Origin: Gammaproteobacteria bacterium
GTDB taxonomy: Bacteria > Pseudomonadota > Gammaproteobacteria > Pseudomonadales > Pseudohongiellaceae
Length of the DNA: 64,000 nt
Reading direction: 5' to 3'
Assembly: GCA_030832825.1 (NCBI GenBank)
Contig: JAURIJ010000005.1
Span: forward strand, 61,828 to 125,827
Both the position numbers and the translations under genes were made by a program. Shown in pieces: positions 43,066 to 52,915 of the stretch (within the stretch, counting starts at the first letter, position 1; the number at the start of each line of letters is the position of its first letter). The notes under the pieces are model-generated. The model was not told the origin of the DNA and made no database searches. It was given only the letters and a program-made list of their open reading frames with translations.

Positions 43066-44013
43066 TCAGGCGTTGGCGACGAGGGCGGCCATGCGCTCGC
43101 GCGTGGCAGCGTCCGGCAGCACGCCACGCGAGGCGTTGAAGTTGTCGACAAGGTACTCCGGTCGTGCCGTGCCGGGAATGGCGGCGGTGATGGCCGGATG
43201 CGAGACATTGAACTTCAGCGCGAACTGGGCCCAGGTCTCGATGCCGAGCTCGGCCGCCCAGTCCGGCACCGGGGTGTCGCCGAAGGCGTCGAATACACGG
43301 CCACGGCCGAAGGGCAGGGCCGTGAGCACCGCGATGCCGCGCTCCTGGGCCAGCGGCAGCAGCAGGTCCTCGGCTGAGCGATTGTCGATGGCGTAGTCCA
43401 CCTGGATGAAGTCCAGCGGCTCGCTGCGCATGAAGCCTGCCAGCGCCTCGTACTGCTCCTTGGACGTGGTGGTGATGCCGTAGTAGCGGATGCGCCCCGC
43501 CTGCTTCCACTCGCGCAGCACGGGCAGCATGTCGGCGGTGCCGGCCAGATTGTGGATCTCCAGCAGGTCGACGTGGTCCGTCTTCAGTCGCTGCAGCGAG
43601 CTCTCCATCTCGGCGATGCCGGCCTCGCGACCCTGGCGCCCGGCGCCCACCTTGGTGGCCAGGAAGATCTGATCGCGAATGCCCAGCTCTTGCAGCAGAT
43701 TGCCCACCACGGTTTCGGCACTGCCATAGGACGGCGCGGTGTCGATCAGCTTGCCGCCCATGTCAGGGAAGGCCCGCAGCACCTCGCGCAGCGGGGCGAG
43801 CTCGGCCTCTGTGCTGGCGATGTCGTAGCGCCTTGCCGTGCCGATGCCGATCAACGGAATGCGCTCGCCGGATGAGGGAATCGGCTTGCTCAGCAGTTCA
43901 CCGGACGCCGCCTGGGCGAGCAGGGACTTGGGTTGCAGGGCGAGGCCGGCGCCGGCAGCCAGGCCAAGCTTCAGGGCATCGCGACGAGTCAGGAAACGGT
44001 TGCCGTGGGACAT
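43066..44013 (-). CDS. Tat-exported aldo/keto reductase
   Basis: NADP-dependent oxidoreductase of the AKR superfamily, 315 residues. The N-terminus MSHGNRFLTRRDALKLGLAAG is a twin-arginine signal, unusual for AKRs but known for a periplasmic subgroup. The catalytic Asp and Tyr are in LIDTAPSYGSAE, the Lys in FLATKVG, and the His in DLLEIHNL. The remaining barrel and cofactor region YYGITTTSKEQYEAL and AIPGTARPEYL is intact. ATG 44013 follows GGAGG at ideal spacing. Likely first gene of a unit with the transporter (18 bases away) and GST. Confidence 0.87.
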   Translation of the reverse strand: MSHGNRFLTRRDALKLGLAAGAGLALQPKSLLAQAASGELLSKPIPSSGERIPLIGIGTARRYDIASTEAELAPLREVLRAFPDMGGKLIDTAPSYGSAETVVGNLLQELGIRDQIFLATKVGAGRQGREAGIAEMESSLQRLKTDHVDLLEIHNLAGTADMLPVLREWKQAGRIRYYGITTTSKEQYEALAGFMRSEPLDFIQVDYAIDNRSAEDLLLPLAQERGIAVLTALPFGRGRVFDAFGDTPVPDWAAELGIETWAQFALKFNVSHPAITAAIPGTARPEYLVDNFNASRGVLPDAATRERMAALVANA

Positions 44014-44094
44014 GCAGAACCTCCAGTGACATGCAGGGTGGATGACATCGATGTTCAAGCAATGACCAGACATGGTCGGCAAATCTTCTCCTCG

Positions 44095-44757
44095 TCAATT
44101 CTCTGCCCAGAGCCGCAGCAGATTGCTGCGCGTCTTCAGCAGCAAGTCCAGACTCTCGCCCGCGTTCCCGCCGGCGCGCAGGGTGGCGATCACCCGATCC
44201 AGGTCGAACAGGATCTCACGCGCCTCGGCGCTGCGCACATGGCTGCGGATCCAGCCGACGAGCACGAGGCGTCGACCCCGCGTGACCGGCTCGACGCGAT
44301 GCAGGCTGGTGGACGGGTAGAGCAGCATGTCGCCGGCCTGCATGGCGAAAGCCCGTTCACCCGCCGGCTCGTCGATCACCAGCCGGCCGCCGTCGTAGTC
44401 GTCCGGACCGCTCAGGAACACGGTGAAGGACAGGTCCGTGCGCTGGCCGTCCATCAGGGCATCATCCACATGCGTGCCATAGGACATGCCGGTGTCATAG
44501 CGGCTGAGCAGCAGCCTGACGATGTCGCGCGGCCGCGCCGCCGAGCGGATCAAGGGGTGGGCGGTGAGCGCCTCGGCGACCCGCGCCAGCAGCGACTGCA
44601 CCGCAGGCTCGCTGCGCGCCTGCAAGTTGTGCTTGCGTTCGCGGGCATGCCAGCCGGCTGTCGCCTTGCCAGGGCCGAAGAGTTGATCCTCTGCCGCCAG
44701 GGCCTGGCATTCGGCGAGCAGGGCGGGCGAGAGGGGCTGAGAAATCTGAAGCAACAT
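44095..44757 (-). CDS. piuC: Fe(II)/2-oxoglutarate-dependent PKHD-type hydroxylase (PiuC/YbiX)
   Basis: Non-haem iron dioxygenase of the PiuC/YbiX family, often coupled to siderophore-receptor genes. The 220-residue protein has the facial triad H96 and D98 (YGTHVDDA) and H153 (SLHRVEP), with R163 (RGRRLVL) for 2-oxoglutarate. The tail VGWIRSHVRSAEAREILFDLD is highly typical. A Fur box lies 14 bases upstream of its ATG. The TonB receptor usually beside piuC is absent. Substrate is unknown; a role in iron-siderophore handling is suspected. Confidence 0.88.
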   Translation of the reverse strand: MLLQISQPLSPALLAECQALAAEDQLFGPGKATAGWHARERKHNLQARSEPAVQSLLARVAEALTAHPLIRSAARPRDIVRLLLSRYDTGMSYGTHVDDALMDGQRTDLSFTVFLSGPDDYDGGRLVIDEPAGERAFAMQAGDMLLYPSTSLHRVEPVTRGRRLVLVGWIRSHVRSAEAREILFDLDRVIATLRAGGNAGESLDLLLKTRSNLLRLWAEN

Positions 44758-44769
44758 GTCGGTGCCTAA

Positions 44770-44798
44770 TTGAGAATGATTCTTGTTAGGTGTAGGAT
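44770..44798 (+). promoter_or_regulatory. Fur box overlapping a divergent promoter
   Basis: TGAGAATGATTCTTG at 44771-44785 is close to the Fur half-site pair TGAGAAT-n-ATTCTCA (two mismatches at the end). On the plus strand TTGAGA (44770-44775) and TAGGAT (44793-44798) form a -35/-10 pair at 17-bp spacing, so bound Fur would block it. The same site is within 15-30 bases of the piuC start on the other strand. Confidence 0.7.
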
Positions 44799-44861
44799 GC
44801 TCCCCAGTTTAGAGGGCGTCCCGCCCGAATTCAAACCTGGCATCTGTCCCGTGGAGGCACT

Positions 44862-45647
44862 ATGGAAATCAAGCAACGAATCTGGCTCGGGGTCGGCATC
44901 ATGCTCGCCACCAGCACCGCGTTTTACGCCGGGACCCGCCAGGGCGGCATGGACCACGACATGGCCGCGATGGAGGAGGAAGGCGGGGAAGGTGGGGAAG
45001 GAGCCACGTCGGCCGAGACCCTCGACAGCGATACCGCCTATCTCGCCCAGCTCTCGTTCATCCGCGGGCATCTGAACGTGGGCGTGAATCTCTATCGCGA
45101 GAACGCGCTGGACGCTTCAGCGACGCACATGAAGCATCCGGCCGACGAGCTCTACACGTCGCTCGAGCCCGCCCTCGAGGCGCGCGGCGCGAAGGGCTTC
45201 GCGCCACAACTCGAGGCGCTCGCGGTGGCAGTGGAACAGCGGCAGAGCGCGGCGGCGGTCGAAGCGGCTTACGCCGACCTGCTGGAGGCCATTGGTCTGG
45301 CCGAGGCGGCAGTGAAGGACGTGGATGCTGCCACGGTCGCAGCCGTGATCGTCGATCTGGTGCGCACGGCGGCGGCAGAGTTCGATCTCGCCGTGGGCGA
45401 GGGTGGCGTGGTGGAAAACGAACACGAGTACCAGGACGCCCTGGGCTTCGTGAGAATCGCCAGCGAGTGGGTGCCGACACTGGCGACGCTGACGCAGAAT
45501 GCCGATGCTGTGGCCGCCATCGAGGCGCAGATCGCGCTGCTGTTGCCGGTATGGCCTGGTCAGCGTGCCCCGCAGCGGCTGGAGACGGCGCCTTCGGTGC
45601 TGTACGGTGCGGCGGCCCGCATCGAGTTCGCGGCCCTCAGACTCTGA
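44862..45647 (+). CDS. exported protein with FTR1-like periplasmic motif, putative iron-related
   Basis: A 261-residue protein with an N-terminal membrane anchor or signal (IWLGVGIMLATSTAFYAG) and a Met/His/Glu-rich linker (GGMDHDMAAMEEEGGEGGEG). A helical domain follows with FIRGHLNVGVNLYRENALDASATHMKHP. The motif GGVVENEHEYQDALGFV resembles the VVxxxEYxEMLEF segment in periplasmic regions of FTR1 iron permeases. That similarity, and the Fur box over its promoter, suggest iron handling; this is inference. GGAGG precedes the ATG. No permease gene is adjacent; the next gene, corA, is convergent. Confidence 0.6.
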   Translation: MEIKQRIWLGVGIMLATSTAFYAGTRQGGMDHDMAAMEEEGGEGGEGATSAETLDSDTAYLAQLSFIRGHLNVGVNLYRENALDASATHMKHPADELYTSLEPALEARGAKGFAPQLEALAVAVEQRQSAAAVEAAYADLLEAIGLAEAAVKDVDAATVAAVIVDLVRTAAAEFDLAVGEGGVVENEHEYQDALGFVRIASEWVPTLATLTQNADAVAAIEAQIALLLPVWPGQRAPQRLETAPSVLYGAAARIEFAALRL

Positions 45648-45654
45648 GGGCGAC

Positions 45655-46608
45655 TTACATCCAGCCCTTGCGCTTGAAGTACCAGTAGGGCGCGATGCCC
45701 GAGAGAATCATCAGGCCGATGGCCCAGGGATAGCCCAACACCCAGTCCAGCTCCGGCATGAACTCGAAGTTCATGCCGTAGGCGCTGGCGACCAGGGTGG
45801 GCGGCAGAAACACCACGGCGGCAATCGAGAACGTCTTGATGATCTGGTTCTGCTCGATGTTGATGAAGCCCTGGGCCGCATCCATCAGGAAGTTCACCTT
45901 GTCGAACACGAAGCTGTTGTGCGGCAGCAGGGATTCGATGTCGCGCAGCAGCTCCCGTGCGTGTTCTGCATGGTCCGGATTCAGCTTGCCGTGGCGCAGC
46001 AGGAAGGTCAGCGCGCGCTGGGTGTCCATCAGACACAGGCGCACCTTGCCGTTGGTGTCCTCATGCCGGGCCAGTTCGTCGATGGCCGACTCGATGGGGC
46101 TGTCGTTCTCTTCCAGCACCAGGTTGCTGGTGTGCTCCAGCCCCTTGTAGACCTCTTCCAGCGTGTCGGCCAGGTCGTCGATCTTGATCTCGAACAGCGC
46201 CAGCAGGATGCCGACCCCGTCCAGCACCAGGCCCCTCTGCCGCTTGGCGCGCATGCGCAACAGACGAAATGCCGGAATCTCCCGCTCGCGCAGGGTGATC
46301 AGCTGATTGCCGGTGAGGGTGAAGGCCACGGTGGTGTTGCGCGGGCGATCCTCCACATGGTGCAGGAACATCGAGTGCACGCGCAGGCCGCCGGCCTCGT
46401 CGCGGTAGGAGCGGGCGCTGGCCTCGATCTCGCCCACGTCCTCGGTGTCGGGCAGGGTCTGGCGATGCAGCTCCTCCACGAGCGTGCGTTCCTCGTCGCT
46501 CGGGTCGACGAGGTCCAGCCACAGGGCCTTGGCGATGGACTCGGGGGAACTCTCCTCCGGTCCGGCGTTCAGGCAGTGCTCGCGGGTCAGGTGATAGGTG
46601 TGCAGCAT
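45655..46608 (-). CDS. corA: CorA-family magnesium/cobalt transporter
   Basis: Pentameric inner-membrane Mg2+/Co2+ channel. The 317-residue protein has a cytosolic funnel domain, a long stalk helix, and two C-terminal membrane helices with the signature YGMNFEF after the first and the basic end YFKRKGWM. LWLDLVDPSDEERTLVEE at the front and LVASAYGMN are typical. The loop between helices is MPELDWVLGYPW, richer in acidic residues than in many. It follows ilvD on the same strand by 47 bases and may be cotranscribed. It is convergent with the FTR1-like gene, seven bases apart. Confidence 0.93.
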   Translation of the reverse strand: MLHTYHLTREHCLNAGPEESSPESIAKALWLDLVDPSDEERTLVEELHRQTLPDTEDVGEIEASARSYRDEAGGLRVHSMFLHHVEDRPRNTTVAFTLTGNQLITLREREIPAFRLLRMRAKRQRGLVLDGVGILLALFEIKIDDLADTLEEVYKGLEHTSNLVLEENDSPIESAIDELARHEDTNGKVRLCLMDTQRALTFLLRHGKLNPDHAEHARELLRDIESLLPHNSFVFDKVNFLMDAAQGFINIEQNQIIKTFSIAAVVFLPPTLVASAYGMNFEFMPELDWVLGYPWAIGLMILSGIAPYWYFKRKGWM

Positions 46609-46655
46609 GGACCGACTCTACTCTTGTCGTATGACAGTTCTGTCTTCTGTATGTC

Positions 46656-48347
<1,692 letters not shown>

Positions 48348-48397
48348 GGCGGCTCACTCGTACAGGTTCTTGAATTGCGAAAGGAAACTGGGCCGGC

Positions 48398-48478
48398 ACT
48401 ATACACCAGAGGGCCTTTGCCGGGCTACCACAAAGGCCCGACGGGCGGTCGCCCAAGCCCGTGCTGCCTGTGTATACT
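48398..48478. promoter_or_regulatory. divergent promoter region of ilvD and the PQQ dehydrogenase
   Basis: Two -10-like boxes face away from each other: TATAGT on the minus strand (48403-48398) toward ilvD, and TATACT on the plus strand (48473-48478) toward the dehydrogenase. Neither has a strong -35. An inverted repeat ACGGGC...GCCCGT at 48441-48462 lies between them and could be an operator. Confidence 0.4.
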
Positions 48479-48558
48479 GAGCCGGCGCGAAGGAGCGGTG
48501 GAGACGCAAGGTTCAGGGACGACTTCTGCACCACTACAACAACAAGGGTATTTCTACT

Positions 48559-50736
48559 ATGTCGACGATTGTGAAACTGTCAGTGCTGGTGTCCGCCGCG
48601 CTGCTGGTGGCGGCCTGCGGTCCTGCCTCCGAAACTCCCCCGCCCGCTGCCTCCACCGCCCCCGCCGTTGCGCCACCCGCTGCCGCGGCCTATTCCGCCG
48701 CCGTCAACACGGCACGCCTGGTGGCCGCCGACAGCGAGCCGGGCAACTGGATGAGCAATGGCCGTGACTATGGCGAACAGCGCTTCAGCCCGCTGCAGCA
48801 GCTCAACACCGAGAACGTGAACCAGCTCAGTCTGGCCTGGTACGCCGACATCGACACCAGCCGGGGCCAGGAAGCCACGCCCATCGTGGTCGACGGCGCG
48901 ATGTACGTGAGCACGGCCTGGAGCCATGTGAAGGCCTATGACGCGCGCACCGGCGAACCGCTGTGGGCCTACAACCCCGAGGTCGATCCGGCCAAGGGCG
49001 TGGACGCCTGCTGTGACGTGGTCAACCGCGGCGTGGCCGTGTGGGAAGGCAAGGTGTTCGTCGGCACCATCGACGGGCGCCTGATCGCGCTGGATTCCGC
49101 CACGGGCGAAGAACTCTGGAGCGTCGTCACCGTCGACCAGACCAAGCCTTACACCATCACCGGCGCCCCGCGCATCGTGAAGGGCCAGGTCATCATCGGC
49201 AACGGCGGCGCGGAATATGGCGTGCGCGGCTACATCACGGCCTATGACGCCAATACCGGTCGCCAGAACTGGCGCTATTACACCGTGCCCGGCAATCCGG
49301 CCGACGGTTTCGAACAGCCCGAGCTGGCAACGGCCGCCGAGACCTGGAACGGGGAATGGTGGCGTCTCGGGGGCGGGGGTACCGTGTGGGACTCCATGGC
49401 CTACGACCCGGAACTGAACCTGCTCTACATCGGCGTGGGCAACGGCTCGCCCTGGAACCAGAGCCTGCGCAGCCCGGGCGGCGGAGACAACCTGTTCCTG
49501 ACCTCCATCATGGCCATCAACCCGGATGACGGCACCTACCGCTGGCACTACCAGACCACCCCAGGCGAGACCTGGGACTACACCGCCACCCAGCACATCA
49601 TCGTGGCTGACGTCACCGTCGACGGCGCCGAACGGCGCGTGGTGATGCAGGCGCCCAAGAACGGCTTCTTCTACGTGCTGGATGCCGCTACCGGCCAGCT
49701 GATCACCGCCGAGAAATTCGTGCCGGTGAGCTGGGCCTCGCACATCGATCTGGAAACCGACCGCCCGGTGGAGATCCCCGAGGCGCGCTACAACGAGACC
49801 GGCGTGCCCCTGATCGTGCAGCCCAGCGCTCTGGGCGGTCACAACTGGCACCCGATGTCCTTCAGCCAGCGCACCAACCTGGTCTACCTGGCCGCCCGCG
49901 AGAACATCATGGGTTACACCGCCGAGACTGAGTACATCACCTCCGAGCGCGGCTGGAACACGGGCACCGACTTCGCTGCCGGCGCCGCCCTGATCAGCGC
50001 CGCCGGTGACCAGGCGCCCACCCGGCAGTCCTATCTGCTGGCCTGGGACCCGATCGCTCAGCGCGAGGTCTGGCGTGTGCCGCATCTGGATCCGAGCGAT
50101 GCCGCAGGGGTGCTCAGCACCGCCGGTGGCCTGGTGTTCCAGGGCAATGCTGAAGGCGAGTTCGTGGCCTACCGTGACGACAACGGCGAGCGTCTGTGGT
50201 CGGCCATGACCCAGGCGGTCACCGTGGCCGCGCCGATCACCTTCCTGGTGGATGGCGTGCAGCATGTGGCCGTGCTGGCCGGCGGTCGCTCCCTGCCCAC
50301 CGTGGGCGCCGGGGCCATCGGTTCCACCACGCGGGCCTCGAACAACAATTCCCGCGTCCTGGTGTTCAAGGTCGGGGGCACGGCCCAGCTGCCTGCGGAA
50401 CTGCCGGCAGAGATCACGGCAGCCGGCGAACTGAACCCGCCGCCGCTGACCGCTGTCAGCGAGACCCTGGCCCATGGCGAGCAGGTCTACGCCCGACTGT
50501 GCAGCGTCTGTCACGGCCCCGCCGCCGTCAGCGCCAGCGTGGGCACCTTTCCTGACCTGCGCTACAGCCCGCGCATCCAGACCCTGGAAGCGTTCGAAGC
50601 CGTGGTGATCGACGGCGAGCTGACCAGTGGCGGCATGGTGTCCTTCGACAGTTCGCTGGAAGACGCCGACGCCGAAGCCATTCGTCAATACGTGATCTCC
50701 CAGGCCCACGTGGCCCTGGAAGCACAGCGACGCTGA
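48559..50736 (+). CDS. PQQ-dependent alcohol-type dehydrogenase, lipoprotein fused to cytochrome c
   Basis: Quinohemoprotein of 725 residues that oxidises alcohols (or similar) in the periplasm and passes electrons to an attached haem. MSTIVKLSVLVSAALLVAAC gives a lipobox cysteine C20, then a Pro/Ala linker. The eight-bladed propeller has the vicinal disulfide DACCDVVNRG, the PQQ-sandwich Trp segments, and the catalytic Asp in PGETWDYTATQ. The C-terminal haem site is LCSVCHGP (C648, C651, H652). Lipid anchoring keeps the enzyme on a membrane. No PQQ synthesis genes are in the window. Substrate class cannot be fixed. Confidence 0.88.
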   Translation: MSTIVKLSVLVSAALLVAACGPASETPPPAASTAPAVAPPAAAAYSAAVNTARLVAADSEPGNWMSNGRDYGEQRFSPLQQLNTENVNQLSLAWYADIDTSRGQEATPIVVDGAMYVSTAWSHVKAYDARTGEPLWAYNPEVDPAKGVDACCDVVNRGVAVWEGKVFVGTIDGRLIALDSATGEELWSVVTVDQTKPYTITGAPRIVKGQVIIGNGGAEYGVRGYITAYDANTGRQNWRYYTVPGNPADGFEQPELATAAETWNGEWWRLGGGGTVWDSMAYDPELNLLYIGVGNGSPWNQSLRSPGGGDNLFLTSIMAINPDDGTYRWHYQTTPGETWDYTATQHIIVADVTVDGAERRVVMQAPKNGFFYVLDAATGQLITAEKFVPVSWASHIDLETDRPVEIPEARYNETGVPLIVQPSALGGHNWHPMSFSQRTNLVYLAARENIMGYTAETEYITSERGWNTGTDFAAGAALISAAGDQAPTRQSYLLAWDPIAQREVWRVPHLDPSDAAGVLSTAGGLVFQGNAEGEFVAYRDDNGERLWSAMTQAVTVAAPITFLVDGVQHVAVLAGGRSLPTVGAGAIGSTTRASNNNSRVLVFKVGGTAQLPAELPAEITAAGELNPPPLTAVSETLAHGEQVYARLCSVCHGPAAVSASVGTFPDLRYSPRIQTLEAFEAVVIDGELTSGGMVSFDSSLEDADAEAIRQYVISQAHVALEAQRR

Positions 50737-50778
50737 GTCGACATCCGCCCGGTCCCCAGGGGCCGGGAAGCACACGAG

Positions 50779-50811
50779 AATGGGCGCTGCCGCAGGGGAG
50801 CGCCCATTTTT
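50779..50811 (+). terminator. intrinsic terminator after the PQQ dehydrogenase
   Basis: A perfect 9-bp stem (ATGGGCGCT, 50780-50788; AGCGCCCAT, 50799-50807) with a 10-nt loop, then a T run to 50811. Confidence 0.88.
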
Positions 50812-50856
50812 GTTGCAGGTCCGAAAACGGCCAGTGCAGCGTGGGGACGCTGTGCT

Positions 50857-52398
50857 ATGGTGCCCCTCAGATCAACCAGCGGCAGCGAGTGTGGCGACGT
50901 GCAATGGCATCCAGAGGAATTCGAGCGGGCGCGTCTGGCCCGTGACCCGCACTTCGACGGGCGCGTCTTCATCGGGGTGCTCACCACCGGCATCTACTGC
51001 CGCCCCGTCTGCCCGGCGCGCATTCCCCGGCGCGAGAACATCCGTCTCTACGCCAGCGCCGCTGCTGCGGCCGAAGCCGGGTTCCGGCCCTGCCTGCGCT
51101 GTCGCCCCGAGTCCGCACCTGGCACCCCTGCCTGGCTGGGGACGTCCCACACCGTGGCGCGGGCGCTGCAGCTGCTGGCGCAGGGCGTGCTGGATGAAGG
51201 CGGCATGCCTGCCCTGGCACGGGCCGTTGGCGTGGGGGAACGGCAGCTCGCGCGGCTGTTCCAGACCCATTTGGGCGTGTCGGTGGTGACAGTGGCCAAG
51301 ACACAACGTCTGCAACTGGCCAAGAAGCTCCTCGATGAGACCGATCTCCCCATGGCGAGCGTCTGTTTCGCTGCCGGCTTCAGCAGCATCCGCCGCTTCA
51401 ATGCCGTGTTCGCCGAAATCTATGGCCGCACCCCCCTGTCCCTGCGCAGGACGCGCCCGGAGTCCTGCGCGGCCACTGCGCCGCCCACCCACCTCACGCT
51501 GCGTCTGCACTACCGCCCGCCCTTCGACTGGGCGGCCATGCTCGACTATCTGCAGCGGCGCGCCATTCCGGGCGTCGAGTGGGTGACGCGGGACAGCTAT
51601 GCCCGCAGCCTCATGCTCGAGGGGGACGTCGCCTTTCTGCAGGTGCAGTTCCTGCACGACACGCATCAGGTACTGGTCCGCCTGTACGGCTCACAGATCC
51701 GCTCACTTGCCCAGGTGCTGGAGCGTGTGCGCGTGATGTTCGATCTCAAGGCGGTGAGTGCGGATGTGGATGCGCATCTCGCGCAGGACCCGCGCCTGCA
51801 GCCTTTGGTGGCGGCGTATCCGGGCACGCGCGTGCCGGTGGCCTGGGATGGTTTCGAGGTGGCCGTGCGGGCCATTCTCGGCCAGCAGGTGTCGGTGAAG
51901 GCGGCCACGACCCTGGTGGCCCGGCTCGCGGCGGCGTATGGACGTCCCTGTGTGGCGCCTGCCGCGCTGCCACTGACCCATGTGTTTCCCGAGCCGGCGG
52001 CACTGGCCGAGGCGACGCTCGACGGCCTGGGCATCACGGCGCGGCGCATCGCGGCCATTCAGTCCCTGGCCCGAGCCGTGCAGGCGGGCGAGCTGCGTTT
52101 CGATGGCAGCATGGCGACGGCGGCGTTCGTGACCCGCATTCAGCAGATTCCCGGCATCGGCCCGTGGACTGCCCAGTACATCGCGCTGCGTGCGCTCAAT
52201 GACGCCGATGCCTTTCCGCACGCCGACCTGATCCTGCTGCGCGCCGCCGCGCTGCCAGGCGAGACGCTCGACCCTGCCGCGCTGCTGGCGCTGGCCGAAC
52301 GCTGGCGCCCCTGGCGTGCCTATGCAGTGCTGTTGCTCTGGCGTCACCATGCCGACGGCGCGACCGCGGCCCGCATTCCCACTGTTACAGGAGACTGA
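50857..52398 (+). CDS. Ada regulatory domain - AraC HTH - AlkA 3-methyladenine glycosylase fusion
   Basis: A 513-residue alkylation-response protein with three parts. The N-terminal Ada-type zinc domain has C48, C52, C79 and C82 (GIYCRPVC; FRPCLRC); one of these would accept methyl groups from DNA phosphotriesters. An AraC-type helix-turn-helix covers about 97-190 (LARAVGVGERQLARLFQ). The AlkA domain follows, with HhH motif IQQIPGIGPWTAQY and the catalytic aspartate D457 (FPHADLILLR). There is no Ada O6-methyltransferase domain; that activity is supplied by ogt next to it. The start could be GTG 50899 instead of ATG 50857, since neither has a strong site. Likely self-regulating, by analogy to Ada. 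Confidence 0.9.
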   Translation: MVPLRSTSGSECGDVQWHPEEFERARLARDPHFDGRVFIGVLTTGIYCRPVCPARIPRRENIRLYASAAAAAEAGFRPCLRCRPESAPGTPAWLGTSHTVARALQLLAQGVLDEGGMPALARAVGVGERQLARLFQTHLGVSVVTVAKTQRLQLAKKLLDETDLPMASVCFAAGFSSIRRFNAVFAEIYGRTPLSLRRTRPESCAATAPPTHLTLRLHYRPPFDWAAMLDYLQRRAIPGVEWVTRDSYARSLMLEGDVAFLQVQFLHDTHQVLVRLYGSQIRSLAQVLERVRVMFDLKAVSADVDAHLAQDPRLQPLVAAYPGTRVPVAWDGFEVAVRAILGQQVSVKAATTLVARLAAAYGRPCVAPAALPLTHVFPEPAALAEATLDGLGITARRIAAIQSLARAVQAGELRFDGSMATAAFVTRIQQIPGIGPWTAQYIALRALNDADAFPHADLILLRAAALPGETLDPAALLALAERWRPWRAYAVLLLWRHHADGATAARIPTVTGD

Positions 52399-52399
52399 C

Positions 52400-52897
52400 A
52401 TGCCTCTTCACTACACTTACACGCCCTCGCCTCTGGGGGACCTGCTTCTGGCCGGTCAGGGCGAGACCCTGAGTTTCATTGGCTTTCCCGAGGGCAAGGC
52501 ACGCATGCGTCATCAGGATGTCTGGCTGCCCGATGACAAGGCGTTTCGTGAGGCGAAGCAGCAGTTGCGGGCGTATTTCGCGGGCGAACTGCTGCAGTTC
52601 GATCTGCCGCTGGCGCCTGTCGGCACGCCGTTTCAGCAACAGGTCTGGCAGGCGCTGCAGTCCATTCCCTACGGACAGACGCGCAGCTATGGGGATATCG
52701 CCGCTCAGGTGGGAAAACCACTGGCCAGCAGGGCCGTGGGGGCCGCCAACGGGCGCAATCCGCTGCCCATCGTCATTCCCTGTCATCGGGTGATCGGCGC
52801 GTCGGGAAGTCTGACTGGGTTCGGTGGAGGCCTTGAGGCCAAGTCCCTGCTGCTGCGGCTGGAACAGCGTCATGCACCTTTCAGGCTGGAATCCTGA
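52400..52897 (+). CDS. ogt: methylated-DNA--protein-cysteine S-methyltransferase
   Basis: Suicide repair protein that takes methyl groups from O6-methylguanine onto a cysteine. The 165-residue product has FQQQVWQALQSIPYGQTRSYGDIA, the Asn of GAANGRNPLPI, and the active-site IPCHRVIG (C128), then GFGGGLEAKSLLL. ATG 52400 follows AGGAG and lies one base after the Ada-AlkA stop codon, so the two are cotranscribed and probably induced together. Longer in-frame starts run into the upstream gene. Confidence 0.95.
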   Translation: MPLHYTYTPSPLGDLLLAGQGETLSFIGFPEGKARMRHQDVWLPDDKAFREAKQQLRAYFAGELLQFDLPLAPVGTPFQQQVWQALQSIPYGQTRSYGDIAAQVGKPLASRAVGAANGRNPLPIVIPCHRVIGASGSLTGFGGGLEAKSLLLRLEQRHAPFRLES

Positions 52898-52915
52898 GCG
52901 GCAACCTGGCACACG

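Noticed and set aside
48580..50775. 731-codon open frame on the minus strand
   Set aside because: Antisense of the PQQ dehydrogenase, whose forward product has every expected motif.
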